From assembly GCA_900100325.1 (NCBI GenBank), contig LT629697.1, forward strand, positions 3,903,423 through 3,967,422: a stretch of 64,000 nt of DNA, read 5' to 3'. The notes below the pieces were generated by a model that did no database searches, was not told the origin of the DNA, and saw only the letters and a program-made list of their open reading frames with translations. The DNA comes from Frankineae bacterium MT45 (lineage in GTDB: Bacteria; Actinomycetota; Actinomycetes; Mycobacteriales; Jatrophihabitantaceae). Below, one piece after another: positions 1 through 8,632 of this stretch. Numbering within the stretch: position 1 is the stretch's first letter; the number at the start of each line of letters is the position of its first letter. Made by a program: the position numbers and the translations under genes.

Positions 1-95
1 GTGGGCCTGACTGCTCACACATCAGCGTGTACCCGAAACGGGTCATCAGACGTACTCCTCACATCAACGTCGATTGGTTGGTGGGTGATGCTCTG

Positions 96-2216
96 TCACT
101 TCGACGCCGGCGGCACGGTGGAGGCGGTGACCAGTTCGGCGCGGTCCCAGGCCCGATGCAGCCCGACCGAGGCGACCAATGCGTCGATGAACGCCTTGTC
201 GACGGCCTCCCCAACGGTGACGCCCGGCGTATCGAGATCGAGACCGGCGTCGGCGAGGGTAGCCTCCCCATCGCCCCACGCGGCCATCGCTTTGCAGTGC
301 CGATAGGCCTCCTGCAGCAGCACAACCTGCTTGATATCACCGGTGGGTGTGGTGCCGGCCGCGACGACGATCGCGTCGAACTCAATCGAGCGGGCGGTCA
401 GGTTGGTGCGGTCGACCGTCAACACCCGGCGACCCTTCTTCAACGTCCCGCCGGTCGCCGCGAGGACGAGGAGAGTGGCGCCGTGTTTCTGGAGGGCGGT
501 GCGCAGCTTAGCGATGCCGGCCAGGTCGGAGCCAGCGTCGGCGATGACGGCGATCTTGCGGCCGGCGATCGGGCCCGGGCGCGAGACGACCTGAGACAGG
601 GCCGGGGAGAGTGGGACCTCCTCGGTCGGGCTACCGGCGGGGGCGGGAAGGCCGAGGCCGGCCGCGACCTGGGCGCAGAGATCCGAATCGATGTTGGCCA
701 GCACGCCCAACACCCGCTCTTTAATGGCCTGTTCGTACACCTTGCCGAGCTCGAACGTGTAGGCCTCGACGATGTGGGCCTGCTCGACGCGGCTCATCGA
801 TCGGTAGAAGAGCGTGGCCTGGGAGTAGTGATCGTCAAAGGAAGCCGGTGCCGACCGGACCACGGTTCCCTCCACCGCTCGCGGGGTCGGGACGTAGCCG
901 CGGTCCGCTTCGCTGGCGACCAACGGCTGATTTCCGTCGATCGAGTTGGGCACATAGGCGGCCGTGCCGGTGTGGATCGCGGTCTGATGCATCCCGTCGC
1001 GGAGCAGATCGTTCACCGGGCAGTGAGGTCGGTTGATCGGCAATTGAGCGAAATTCGGTCCACCCAGGCGGGTGAGCTGGGTGTCGAGATAGGAGAAGAG
1101 TCGCCCCTGCATCAGCGGATCGTTGGTGACCTCGATCCCCGGCACGAGGTGCCCGGTATGAAAGGCGACCTGCTCCGTCTCGGCGAAGTAGTTCGTCGGA
1201 TTCGCGTTCAGGGTGAGCTTGCCGATCAACTGAACCTCAGCCAGTTCCTCAGGGACGAGCTTGGTCGGGTCAAGCAGATCGATCCCTTCAAAGCTGTCGG
1301 TGCCGTCGTCGGGCATGACTTGGATGCCGAGCTCGTACTCGAAGAAGGAGCCGGCCTCAATCGCGTCCGCCATATCGCGGCGGTGGAAATCAGGATCGAC
1401 ACCGGCAGCGAGCTGCGCCTCCTCCCAGACCAGCGAGTGCACCCCGGCGACCGGCTTCCAGTGGAACTTCACCAACGCTGTCTCACCGGCCGCATTCACC
1501 AGCCGGAAGGTATGCACTCCGAATCCCTCCATCGTCCGATACGAGCGGGGGATTCCACGGTCGGACATATTCCACAGCGTGTGGTGAGTCGCTTCGGTAT
1601 GCAGCGAGACGAAGTCCCAGAAGGTGTCGTGCGCTGACTGGGCCTGCGGTATCTCTCGGTCCGGCTGGGGTTTTGCCGCGTGGATGATGTCCGGGAACTT
1701 GATCGCGTCCTGGATGAAGAAGACCGGCATGTTGTTGCCGACCAGGTCGAAGGTGCCCTCGTCGGTGTAGAACTTCACCGCAAACCCCCGCGTATCACGC
1801 ACGGTGTCGGCTGAGCCCCGCGAACCCAACACGGTGGAGAAGCGGGTGAAGACCGGGGTCGTGACGCCCTTTGCCAGAAAGCTCGCCTTGGTCACCGACG
1901 TGGCGGTGCCGTAGGACTGGAAGACGCCATGCGCCGCCGCCCCGCGGGCGTGCACGACACGCTCCGGAATGCGTTCGTGATCGAAGTGAGTGATCTTCTC
2001 ACGAAGATGGAAATCCTCGAGAAGGCTGGGCCCGCGCTCGCCCACCTTCAGCGAATGATCGGTGTCCGGTATCCGCAGACCCTCCGCAGTGGTGAGAAAC
2101 TCCCCGCCCTGCGCTGGCGCCTCGACCGGGATGGCGCTCGGAACGGAGGCGGTCCAGCTCGTTGACTTAGGACTCGTTGACTTTGGGGCAGACTGGTCAG
2201 CTTTACGCGCGGGCAT
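96..2216 (-). CDS. katE: Large-subunit catalase (HPII/KatE type)
   Basis: Heme catalase that dismutates hydrogen peroxide in the cytoplasm. About 706 residues, which fits the large-subunit clade with an extra C-terminal flavodoxin/DJ-1-like domain (about the last 150 residues, beginning near PIAGRKIAVIADAGSD). The catalytic His lies in VVHARGAAAHG, the distal Asn region is NNMPVFFIQDAIKFPD, and the proximal heme Tyr is in RLFSYLDTQ. I chose the ATG at 2216 because AGGAGAG sits four bases upstream. A GTG at 2258 in the same frame would add 14 residues and also has AGGAGAG, but ten bases away. The gene stands alone, divergent from the methyltransferase at 2371. The long open frames on the opposite strand are GC-driven shadows. 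Confidence 0.95.
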   Translation of the reverse strand: MPARKADQSAPKSTSPKSTSWTASVPSAIPVEAPAQGGEFLTTAEGLRIPDTDHSLKVGERGPSLLEDFHLREKITHFDHERIPERVVHARGAAAHGVFQSYGTATSVTKASFLAKGVTTPVFTRFSTVLGSRGSADTVRDTRGFAVKFYTDEGTFDLVGNNMPVFFIQDAIKFPDIIHAAKPQPDREIPQAQSAHDTFWDFVSLHTEATHHTLWNMSDRGIPRSYRTMEGFGVHTFRLVNAAGETALVKFHWKPVAGVHSLVWEEAQLAAGVDPDFHRRDMADAIEAGSFFEYELGIQVMPDDGTDSFEGIDLLDPTKLVPEELAEVQLIGKLTLNANPTNYFAETEQVAFHTGHLVPGIEVTNDPLMQGRLFSYLDTQLTRLGGPNFAQLPINRPHCPVNDLLRDGMHQTAIHTGTAAYVPNSIDGNQPLVASEADRGYVPTPRAVEGTVVRSAPASFDDHYSQATLFYRSMSRVEQAHIVEAYTFELGKVYEQAIKERVLGVLANIDSDLCAQVAAGLGLPAPAGSPTEEVPLSPALSQVVSRPGPIAGRKIAVIADAGSDLAGIAKLRTALQKHGATLLVLAATGGTLKKGRRVLTVDRTNLTARSIEFDAIVVAAGTTPTGDIKQVVLLQEAYRHCKAMAAWGDGEATLADAGLDLDTPGVTVGEAVDKAFIDALVASVGLHRAWDRAELVTASTVPPASK

Positions 2217-2370
2217 GAACTCTCCTAGCAAACTGAGGGTGGAGATCTCTGTGGGCACAACCCAGCGACTCTCCTGGCTTGCCTAGAAGGCATACCCAAA
2301 AGGCGTGCCTCTCTGTCGTTCGCGCGCGAGGTGGTCTGGGTGTAGGTCGTGGTTGTGTCACGCTGAGGCG

Positions 2371-2979
2371 ATGACGCCGAGCCTCCCTGCCGAGTACTTC
2401 ACTCAGCTCTATGCCGACTCCGACGACCCCTGGCGCATCGCTGACGGTTGGTACGAGCACCGCAAACGCGCCGTGATTCTCGCAAGTCTGCCCCGCGAGC
2501 GGTTCGCGGTCGCCTTCGAACCGGGCTGCAGCAACGGCGAGTTGACGATCGAACTGGCGTCGCGCTGCGATCGCCTCATCGCCTGGGACGTCGTCGACGC
2601 GGCCGTGGAGCGCACCCGCGATCGAACAGCCGACCTACCGGGAGTCGAGGTCCGTCAGGGATCGCTGCCGAACTACTGGCCCCAAGAGCAGGCCGACCTC
2701 ATCCTGCTTTCCGAGGTCGGGTACTACCTCGACCAGGACGACCTCGAGCACGCCATCGATCAGGGCGTCGATCGGTTGCTGCCTGGCGGCACACTGATCG
2801 CTGTTCACTGGCGCCACCCCGCCCCGGGCTACCCGCTGACCGGGGATCGCGTCCACGAGATCATCGGCCGGCAGACCGACCTCGTAGCGGTCGGTGGCTA
2901 TCGCGACGCCGACTTCCTTCTGGACATCTGGACCCATGGATCGACGCCATCCATCGCGGAGCAGTCCGGCGTGCTCTGA
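2371..2979 (+). CDS. NodS-like SAM-dependent methyltransferase
   Basis: Class I methyltransferase of about 202 residues. Motif I reads AFEPGCSNGELT near residue 47, followed by an acidic residue in the DVVD segment that would bind the SAM ribose. The opening residues YADSDDPWRIADGWYEHRKR are characteristic of the NodS family (N-methyltransferases acting on chito-oligosaccharides or related amino sugars). The ATG at 2371 was preferred over the more upstream frame opening at 2305, because the homologous part begins there and GAGG precedes it. A GT2 glycosyltransferase follows on the same strand. In many actinobacteria these two sit with an acyl-CoA dehydrogenase and a PIG-L deacetylase, which are absent here. 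The substrate is unknown. Confidence 0.82.
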   Translation: MTPSLPAEYFTQLYADSDDPWRIADGWYEHRKRAVILASLPRERFAVAFEPGCSNGELTIELASRCDRLIAWDVVDAAVERTRDRTADLPGVEVRQGSLPNYWPQEQADLILLSEVGYYLDQDDLEHAIDQGVDRLLPGGTLIAVHWRHPAPGYPLTGDRVHEIIGRQTDLVAVGGYRDADFLLDIWTHGSTPSIAEQSGVL

Positions 2980-3097
2980 CGTATCCAGCGGAAATACCCA
3001 GCCGCGGCCGAAGCGATGATCGCCACGGATGAGACGCCTGGCGCCGGATTGGGTAAGTGCCTCATCAGCCGAACCCATCACGCACCGCAGGAGTCCG

Positions 3098-3862
3098 ATG
3101 TCTGCCATAGACGAGACCGCCAGCTCACCAGCATTGAACGGGCCAGGCGTGAGCGGGATCGAAGCGGTAGGCGTGGTCGTCCCCGTCAAAGACGAGCAGG
3201 TACTCCTCCCCGCCTGTCTCGCCGCGCTCGACGCGGCCGCCGCCGGGTTGCCGGTCCCGGTCACAGTTGTCGTGGTCCTGGATGCCTGCTCCGACCAATC
3301 CCCAGCGGTCGTCGAGCTGGCCAGGCAGCAGACACCGCACATCAGCCTCAGCGCGACCGCGATTGCCGAGAATAGCGTGGGTGCGGCTCGGCGAACCGGG
3401 ATGCAAATCCTCCTGGAGCAGCACCCTGCCGAAACCCTATGGTTGGCCACCACTGACGCTGACTCGATCGTCCCGACCCATTGGCTGCGGGCACAACTGG
3501 CTCACGCAACCGACGGCGCACACGTCGTCGTCGGAACCGTCACCGTGACGGACTGGCAGGAACACAGCCCAGCCGTACGCGACCGGGCAATCTCGGATTA
3601 TGCCGCGACCCACCACGGCCACGTCCACGGCGCGAACCTGGCATTCACTGCTGCTGCGTACCGCGCGGCCGGAGGCTTCCCCGCGCAGCCCTCTGGTGAA
3701 GATGTCTCGCTGGTGCAGGAGTTCATCGCCGCCGGCGAGCCGATCGCCTGGGCCCTCGACCTTGCGGTAGCCACGTCCGCGCGGCGCAAGTCCCGCGCCC
3801 CGTCCGGCTTCGCCCAGTACTTGGTTGCTCTGGGATCGCAGGTCAGTTCATCACCGGCCTGA
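3098..3862 (+). CDS. Family 2 glycosyltransferase
   Basis: GT-A fold glycosyltransferase of about 254 residues. The N-terminal nucleotide-binding stretch is VGVVVPVKDEQVLLPACLAAL, the metal-binding DXD-like motif is TTDADS near residue 120, and a GED motif occurs at PSGEDVSLVQEF. The ATG at 3098 has CAGGAG four bases upstream, which is better than the ORF opening at 3029. No membrane anchor is visible, so it probably acts in the cytoplasm on a nucleotide-sugar donor. It probably forms a transcription unit with the NodS-like methyltransferase (118 bases apart), suggesting assembly of a methylated glycoside. The acceptor cannot be told from the sequence. Confidence 0.85.
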   Translation: MSAIDETASSPALNGPGVSGIEAVGVVVPVKDEQVLLPACLAALDAAAAGLPVPVTVVVVLDACSDQSPAVVELARQQTPHISLSATAIAENSVGAARRTGMQILLEQHPAETLWLATTDADSIVPTHWLRAQLAHATDGAHVVVGTVTVTDWQEHSPAVRDRAISDYAATHHGHVHGANLAFTAAAYRAAGGFPAQPSGEDVSLVQEFIAAGEPIAWALDLAVATSARRKSRAPSGFAQYLVALGSQVSSSPA

Positions 3863-3903
3863 CGCACCGCTGTGACGGCGCAAATGCTGCCGCTGTTTCG
3901 GAT

Positions 3904-3931
3904 GCCCTCCCCGCGGGTACACGCGGAGGGC
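3904..3931. terminator. GC-rich hairpin after the glycosyltransferase
   Basis: GCCCTCC..CCGCG pairs with CGCGG.AGGGC across a short GGTACA loop, with a two-base bulge. It lies 42 bases past the glycosyltransferase stop. There is no T-run, so this is a candidate intrinsic terminator only. The rest of 3863-4145 shows no gene. Confidence 0.45.
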
Positions 3932-4145
3932 GAAGGTTCAATCCCACGACCCACAGAGCGGCGGCAAGCACGTGTTCGAAGGCAACCCGGTTCCAGTCCG
4001 TAGACAACGAGGAAATCCCCTCGTAAATCAAGTACTTCTCGGTTTCGTCTTCTTGGCGATATTGGAGATCGCGATCTGTGTTGTTGGGAAGTGAGGTCTC
4101 CGTCGGATAGGTGGCCGCGATAGTGCGGACGGCGTTCGCACCGAG

Positions 4146-4781
4146 CTAGGGCGACAGCGCTATACGTACTGACCGAAACTGCTCGGGCGTAGCCTGCAGC
4201 ACGCGCAGCCGCGGGTCAGGCACCACAAGCGCCGGACTCTGCACCAACCGCAGCAGCGGGGCAAGCCGCGGGTCGTCCAGCACGGTCTGTACCGCGCGCT
4301 GGTCCCCGCCGGTCACTATCGCCGCGAGCGCGGTATCGGCGGAGAGGATGCGAACCGCCGTCTCCGTCGCGGCCTCAAATGCCTTCTGTGCTTGGTTGTC
4401 ACGCCGCCGCGAGTAGCGCTTCTGCGACCAGCCACCGGCTTTGGTGCTCCCCTGGACGTAGCTGCTGTCGACCTTCGACTGCACCAGCTCGTCACCCTCA
4501 AAGACACCCACGGCATACCCGCCGCGCCGAACGAGGAGAACTCCCACCCGGCGCGGACGTTCGACATGCGCCACCAACGCAGCCAGCAGATCATCCGCGC
4601 TCGGGAGTGGCGGGAAGGGCACCGATATCCAGGCAACGGCACCGTCGTCGGAGTTCAACTCGACCACCGCGCCGTCCGACTCCGCGACGACTCCCGGATG
4701 ATTCACGCCGTAACCGTCGAGCCAGCGCCCGAGCCGTGCCGCGGGTATGACAACTCTCCGCGCGGAGGCGGGAACGCTCAT
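4146..4781 (-). CDS. acVLRF1-family Vms1/eRF1-like peptidyl-tRNA hydrolase
   Basis: Protein of 211 residues with the hallmark GSTKAGGWSQKRYSRRR at residues 111-127. This matches the catalytic loop of the actinobacterial VLRF1 family, relatives of Vms1/ANKZF1 and eRF1 domains. The glutamine in GGWSQ occupies the position of the catalytic Gln in the GGQ-like loop. By family knowledge these proteins are thought to release nascent chains from stalled 60S/50S complexes by cleaving peptidyl-tRNA. The basic cluster after the loop fits tRNA contact. It is followed by a small unknown gene in the opposite reading order (shared strand, 27-base gap) that may be unrelated. Biochemical function in this organism is inferred, not shown. 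Confidence 0.8.
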   Translation of the reverse strand: MSVPASARRVVIPAARLGRWLDGYGVNHPGVVAESDGAVVELNSDDGAVAWISVPFPPLPSADDLLAALVAHVERPRRVGVLLVRRGGYAVGVFEGDELVQSKVDSSYVQGSTKAGGWSQKRYSRRRDNQAQKAFEAATETAVRILSADTALAAIVTGGDQRAVQTVLDDPRLAPLLRLVQSPALVVPDPRLRVLQATPEQFRSVRIALSP

Positions 4782-4807
4782 GGCCTGAGCCTAGACGCGA
4801 CAGCGGT

Positions 4808-5284
4808 CTACCCGACGGCCCGCTCGTCATCGATCTCCGTGCAGCGCGCCGACCCGCCGGCATACTCGCAGATGCGGTCGAGGAACATCCGAGTCGCGCT
4901 ATGCGTGGCGGTCCACTCGACATTGGAGACCGGGCGTACCGGCACTTCAGGCAGCCGGAACGTTCCGCGAAAACTGAGCAGACAGGTCCGCTCATCGAGC
5001 TCCTGGTACTCGAGATTCGCGTCGAGGAGGGTGATCTCGGGAGACTCGGCGACCAGCCAACGCATCGGGATGACCGTCAGCTCGCCGCGAAGATACGCCG
5101 GCAGGACTTCGGCGCGGATTCCGCTGACGAGCGGTGCGAACTCCGCGTTGGCGAGCACCTGGCGACCGGCCCGAAATGCCTCGTCCGCCGCGCGCTGAAG
5201 CGCACCCGACGTCTGAAAGGTACTGAACAGAAGACGAAGCGCCTCGGCAGACACATCCACCTCAAGCGCCTCGTCGACAAACAT
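4808..5284 (-). CDS. Hypothetical protein
   Basis: About 158 residues with no family I recognise. The N-terminal half is helical and acidic (DEALEVDVSAEALRLLF). The C-terminal half alternates strands (ITLLDANLEYQELDERTCLLSFRGTF). No signal peptide or membrane segment is seen. An ATG at 5284 is preceded by AAAAGG nine bases upstream. An ATG at 5293 in the same frame would add three residues. It is transcribed ahead of the acVLRF1 gene, so co-transcription is possible. Confidence 0.6.
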   Translation of the reverse strand: MFVDEALEVDVSAEALRLLFSTFQTSGALQRAADEAFRAGRQVLANAEFAPLVSGIRAEVLPAYLRGELTVIPMRWLVAESPEITLLDANLEYQELDERTCLLSFRGTFRLPEVPVRPVSNVEWTATHSATRMFLDRICEYAGGSARCTEIDDERAVG

Positions 5285-5456
5285 GTGCACCATCCTTTTC
5301 TACGAGGACGTCCTATTACAAGTGCCCAAGGTCCCGGGAAAAATGACACAAATTCAAGATCAGTACCAATGTGCGGCCTCCGGGTGACGCTCGAGTCCCG
5401 CATCGTCGGTACGCCTGCAGGCGAGCACTACCGCCATGCACGGAGCAGGCGGGGCG

Positions 5457-5472
5457 TAGCTCTCACGAGCTA
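5457..5472. promoter_or_regulatory. Inverted repeat upstream of the ABC exporter operon
   Basis: TAGCTC-TCAC-GAGCTA, perfect six-base arms around a four-base spacer, about 110 bases ahead of the ABC ATPase start. It could be an operator for the response regulator encoded at the end of the same cluster, which is inference from position only. Confidence 0.35.
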
Positions 5473-5581
5473 TGGACGACGATCGGAAAGTACCCGCTGG
5501 GCTGATGCGCGGCTACGTGCTCGTCGACGACTGTAGATGGGAGACGAAATACGTCGATGAAATCAAGCAACGGAGTACGCG

Positions 5582-6526
5582 ATGATCGTGGCCGAGGGCC
5601 TCACGAAGCAGTACGGGGAGAAGCTCGCCGTCCAGAATTTGAGCTTCACTGCACCTGACGGAACGGTGACCGGCTTTCTCGGCCCGAACGGGGCGGGCAA
5701 GTCGACCACGATGCGGATGATCGCCGGATTGGATGAACCGACCAGCGGACATGTCCAGGTCAACGGACGTAACTACCGCCAGGCAGAGGCGCCGATGGCC
5801 GAGCTGGGGATTCTCCTGGAAGCCAAGTCCGTTCACACCGGACGCTCGGCCCGCAACCACCTGCTCGCCCTGGCCCAGACCAACGGTATCGGCAAACGCC
5901 GCGTCGATGAGGTGATCGATATGGTCGGCCTGGGCGAGGTCGCGGCGAAGCGGGTCGGCGGCTTCTCGCTCGGCATGGGGCAGCGTCTGGGCGTCGCCTC
6001 CGCTCTGCTGGGCGATCCGCACACCGTCGTACTGGACGAGCCGGTGAACGGCCTGGACCCGGAAGGCGTGCTGTGGATCCGCAACCTGCTCCGCAGCCTG
6101 GCCGACGAAGGCCGCACCGTCTTCGTGTCATCGCATCTGATGAGCGAGATGGCCCAGACTGCAACCCGATTGGTCGTAGTCGGCCGCGGCCGCCTCATCG
6201 CCGACACCAGCATCGAAGAGTTCGTCGCGATGGCCCAGGGGAACACAGTCCTCGTGCGTACGCCGGACGCTACGCCACTGCGGGAACTACTACTCGCACC
6301 CGACGTCACCGTCTCCAGCTCGGAGCCTGGCCTCCTGGAGATCAGCGGACTCAGCGCCGAACAGATCGGCGACGCCGCCTGGCGCGCACACCTTCGCGTC
6401 CACGAATTGACCGCCCGTACCGCATCACTGGAGGAGGCGTTCATGCAACTGACCGCCGATGCCGTCGAGTACCACGCGAGCGAGCCTGTCGCCGCGTCCA
6501 ACGCCAGCAAGGAGTACGCAGCATGA
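5582..6526 (+). CDS. ABC-2 type exporter ATP-binding protein
   Basis: ATPase of about 314 residues in the BcrA/CcmA-like branch. Walker A is GPNGAGKST at residues 34-42, the signature is FSLGMGQR (the GMGQ variant usual for this branch), and Walker B is TVVLDEPVNGLDPEG, followed by a switch His in VSSHLMSE. The C-terminal 90 residues are the variable tail typical of these exporters. The stop overlaps the permease start by ATGA, so the two are translationally coupled. Followed by a histidine kinase and response regulator, the usual layout of drug or antimicrobial peptide resistance exporters under two-component control. Substrate unknown. Confidence 0.93.
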   Translation: MIVAEGLTKQYGEKLAVQNLSFTAPDGTVTGFLGPNGAGKSTTMRMIAGLDEPTSGHVQVNGRNYRQAEAPMAELGILLEAKSVHTGRSARNHLLALAQTNGIGKRRVDEVIDMVGLGEVAAKRVGGFSLGMGQRLGVASALLGDPHTVVLDEPVNGLDPEGVLWIRNLLRSLADEGRTVFVSSHLMSEMAQTATRLVVVGRGRLIADTSIEEFVAMAQGNTVLVRTPDATPLRELLLAPDVTVSSSEPGLLEISGLSAEQIGDAAWRAHLRVHELTARTASLEEAFMQLTADAVEYHASEPVAASNASKEYAA

Positions 6527-7368
6527 CCAGCATGACCGTTCCCGCCACCACACCGGATACCCGGCTGGTGCCGCAGACCAGCACCGGCTATCGAGTCACC
6601 GGCCGTCGCGTGCTCCGCTCGGAGTGGACCAAATTCTGGTCCGTGCGATCGCCGATCTGGACCCTGCTGGTCGCAGTAGCCCTCACTGTGGGACTCGGTG
6701 CCCTCTTCAGCGCGGTGCGCTCCAGCCAGCACGCTTCGATGAATGCCCACGAACTGGCAACATTCAGCGCCACCGCGACCAGCCTCTCCGGCATGTCGAT
6801 CGCTGAGCTCGCGATCGGGGTCCTCGGGGTCCTCGTCATCACGGGCGAGTACGCGACCGGAATGATCCGCTCATCGCTGACGGTCGTCCCGAAGCGGCTT
6901 CCAGTGCTCTGGAGCAAGATCGGCATCACCTCCGGCGTCTCCTTCGGCGCCATGCTGATTGCGTCCTTCGCGGCGTTCTTCCTCGGACAGGCGCTGCTCT
7001 CCAGTCACGGCTTGAGCACCACGCTGGGCGCTCCGGGCGTCTTCCGCTCCGTCGTCGGCGCGGCGCTATCCGTCACGGTGATCGCGATCTTCTCCCTCGG
7101 ATTGGGGGCGCTGCTGCGCAACACCGCGGCCGCGATCTCGACCTTCGTGGGCATCTTCTTCGTCCTCCCGCCGCTGGCCGGGCTGCTCCCCGGCTCGCTG
7201 TCGACGGATATCACGCCGTACCTGCCCAGCAACGCCGCCGCCGCGCTCTTCGGCGGAGACACCGGATTCACGCTGCTCAGCCCCTGGTCCGGCTTCGCCG
7301 TCCTCTGCGCCTACGCGGCCGCCATCACCGCCGCTGCGGCATGGCGCCTGCGCAGGACCGACGCCTAA
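6523..7368 (+). CDS. ABC-2 type exporter permease
   Basis: About 281 residues with six hydrophobic segments (beginning at IWTLLVAVALTVGLGALF and ending FAVLCAYAAAITAAAAW). The N-terminal RSEWTKFWSVRSPIWTL motif is typical of actinobacterial ABC-2 permeases paired with BcrA-like ATPases. The ATG at 6523 overlaps the ATPase stop. The open frame reaches far upstream only because the ATPase gene is GC-rich in another frame. Forms the membrane pore of the exporter with the preceding ATPase. Confidence 0.92.
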   Translation: MTSMTVPATTPDTRLVPQTSTGYRVTGRRVLRSEWTKFWSVRSPIWTLLVAVALTVGLGALFSAVRSSQHASMNAHELATFSATATSLSGMSIAELAIGVLGVLVITGEYATGMIRSSLTVVPKRLPVLWSKIGITSGVSFGAMLIASFAAFFLGQALLSSHGLSTTLGAPGVFRSVVGAALSVTVIAIFSLGLGALLRNTAAAISTFVGIFFVLPPLAGLLPGSLSTDITPYLPSNAAAALFGGDTGFTLLSPWSGFAVLCAYAAAITAAAAWRLRRTDA

Positions 7369-7393
7369 AAGCGAAACGACCATAATCACTGAT

Positions 7394-8632
7394 ATGACAA
7401 TCTGGCAGCCCGTCGAAGACCCACGCACGCGATCCGTGCGTGCGTGGGTCCAAGACGTGGCTGTCACTCTGCTCGTCGCGGCCCTGTCGGTGCCGAACCT
7501 GCTGCAGCACCCGAACGACCACGAGCATCACCCACTGGTCGGCGTGATCGGCACCGTCCTACTGATCGTGCCGCTCCTGGTCCGCCGGGTGTGGCCGATC
7601 CCGACATTCGGTGCGATCCTCCTCGTCGGTATCGGATTTGCTGCGTCCGACGTGTGGTTCGTCGGCAGTCTCGCCTTTCCCGTGGCTCTGTACAGCGTCG
7701 TCTCTCTCTGCACCCGCCGTCAGGGATACACGGCAGCCGTGCTGCTTGAGGTCTTCGCAGCGGTCATCGCGGTCACCCGAAACGAATCCAACGGCCTGCT
7801 GCTGTATTTCATCCTGCTCAGCGGCATGGTCGCCGCTGCTCTTGGTCTCGGCCTCTACACCTCGACCCGCCGCGCCTACATCCGTGAGCTCGTCGACCGG
7901 GCCGACCGGCTGGAACGGGAGCAGGCTCAGGCCGCGGAGCTCGCCGTCGCCACCGAACGGGCGCGGATCGCCCGAGAAATGCACGACATCCTGGCCCACC
8001 ACCTCACCGTGATGGTGTCGTTGAGCGACGCCGCAACCCGGCTCGTACGGGCCGATCCCGACCGGGCCATCGACACCATCGCCACCATCGCCACCACCGG
8101 TCGCGCCGCACTGGGCGACACCCGCAGCCTCCTCGGACTACTCAGTGAATACGGCTCCAGCGACGACGACGGACACGAGCCCCGGCAACCGATCCCTGAC
8201 CTGGCCGCACTCGAGTCACTCGTCGACCAAGTCCGCGATACCGGCCTCGCCGTGACATTACGGATGCAGGGCAATCCCACCGCGATCGCCGCCGACGCGC
8301 AGCTCGCGGCTTACCGGGTTGTGCAGGAGTCGCTGACCAACACCATGAAGCACGCGCACGCCGGATCAAGTGCGACGGTGACGCTGAAGTACGGACCCGC
8401 CGGTCTCGAGGTGACAGCCGAGGACGACGGCGCCGGACATCCGGTACTCACGACGACGCACGCCGGTCGCGGATCGAGCGGCATGCGGGCTCGTATTGAG
8501 GCCCTCGGCGGACACGTCGAATCAGGGCCTCGGCCCGGCAGCGGATGGCGAGTGTCGGCCACCATCCCCATCGAAGCCCATCCTGACTCCGACCGTCCTT
8601 CCGCGCGATCTGACGAGGCGATCGCGACATGA
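7394..8632 (+). CDS. NarL/DesK-family sensor histidine kinase
   Basis: About 412 residues. Residues 15-160 hold four to five hydrophobic segments, with short loops and no large extracellular sensor. The dimerisation and phosphoacceptor motif is ARIAREMHDILAHHLTVM with His197. A HATPase region (residues about 290-395) includes the N-box AAYRVVQESLTNTMKHA and the G-box AEDDGAGH. Its stop overlaps the response regulator start (ATGA). The gene starts 25 bases after the permease stop, so all four genes probably form one operon. The stimulus is probably envelope stress or the exported compound. An unusually strong hairpin lies in its first codons (7418-7450). Confidence 0.93.
   Translation: MTIWQPVEDPRTRSVRAWVQDVAVTLLVAALSVPNLLQHPNDHEHHPLVGVIGTVLLIVPLLVRRVWPIPTFGAILLVGIGFAASDVWFVGSLAFPVALYSVVSLCTRRQGYTAAVLLEVFAAVIAVTRNESNGLLLYFILLSGMVAAALGLGLYTSTRRAYIRELVDRADRLEREQAQAAELAVATERARIAREMHDILAHHLTVMVSLSDAATRLVRADPDRAIDTIATIATTGRAALGDTRSLLGLLSEYGSSDDDGHEPRQPIPDLAALESLVDQVRDTGLAVTLRMQGNPTAIAADAQLAAYRVVQESLTNTMKHAHAGSSATVTLKYGPAGLEVTAEDDGAGHPVLTTTHAGRGSSGMRARIEALGGHVESGPRPGSGWRVSATIPIEAHPDSDRPSARSDEAIAT
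7418..7450 (+). repeat. 12-bp inverted repeat inside the start of the kinase gene
   Basis: GACCCACGCACG pairs perfectly with CGTGCGTGGGTC around the nine-base loop CGATCCGTG. It begins 24 bases after the ATG of the histidine kinase. It could form a stable mRNA hairpin or a protein-binding palindrome. Confidence 0.7.

Noticed and set aside
27-1637. 536-residue plus-strand open frame
   Set aside because: Antisense to the catalase gene. The translation is rich in Arg/Gly/Val with no known motif, the usual high-GC shadow.
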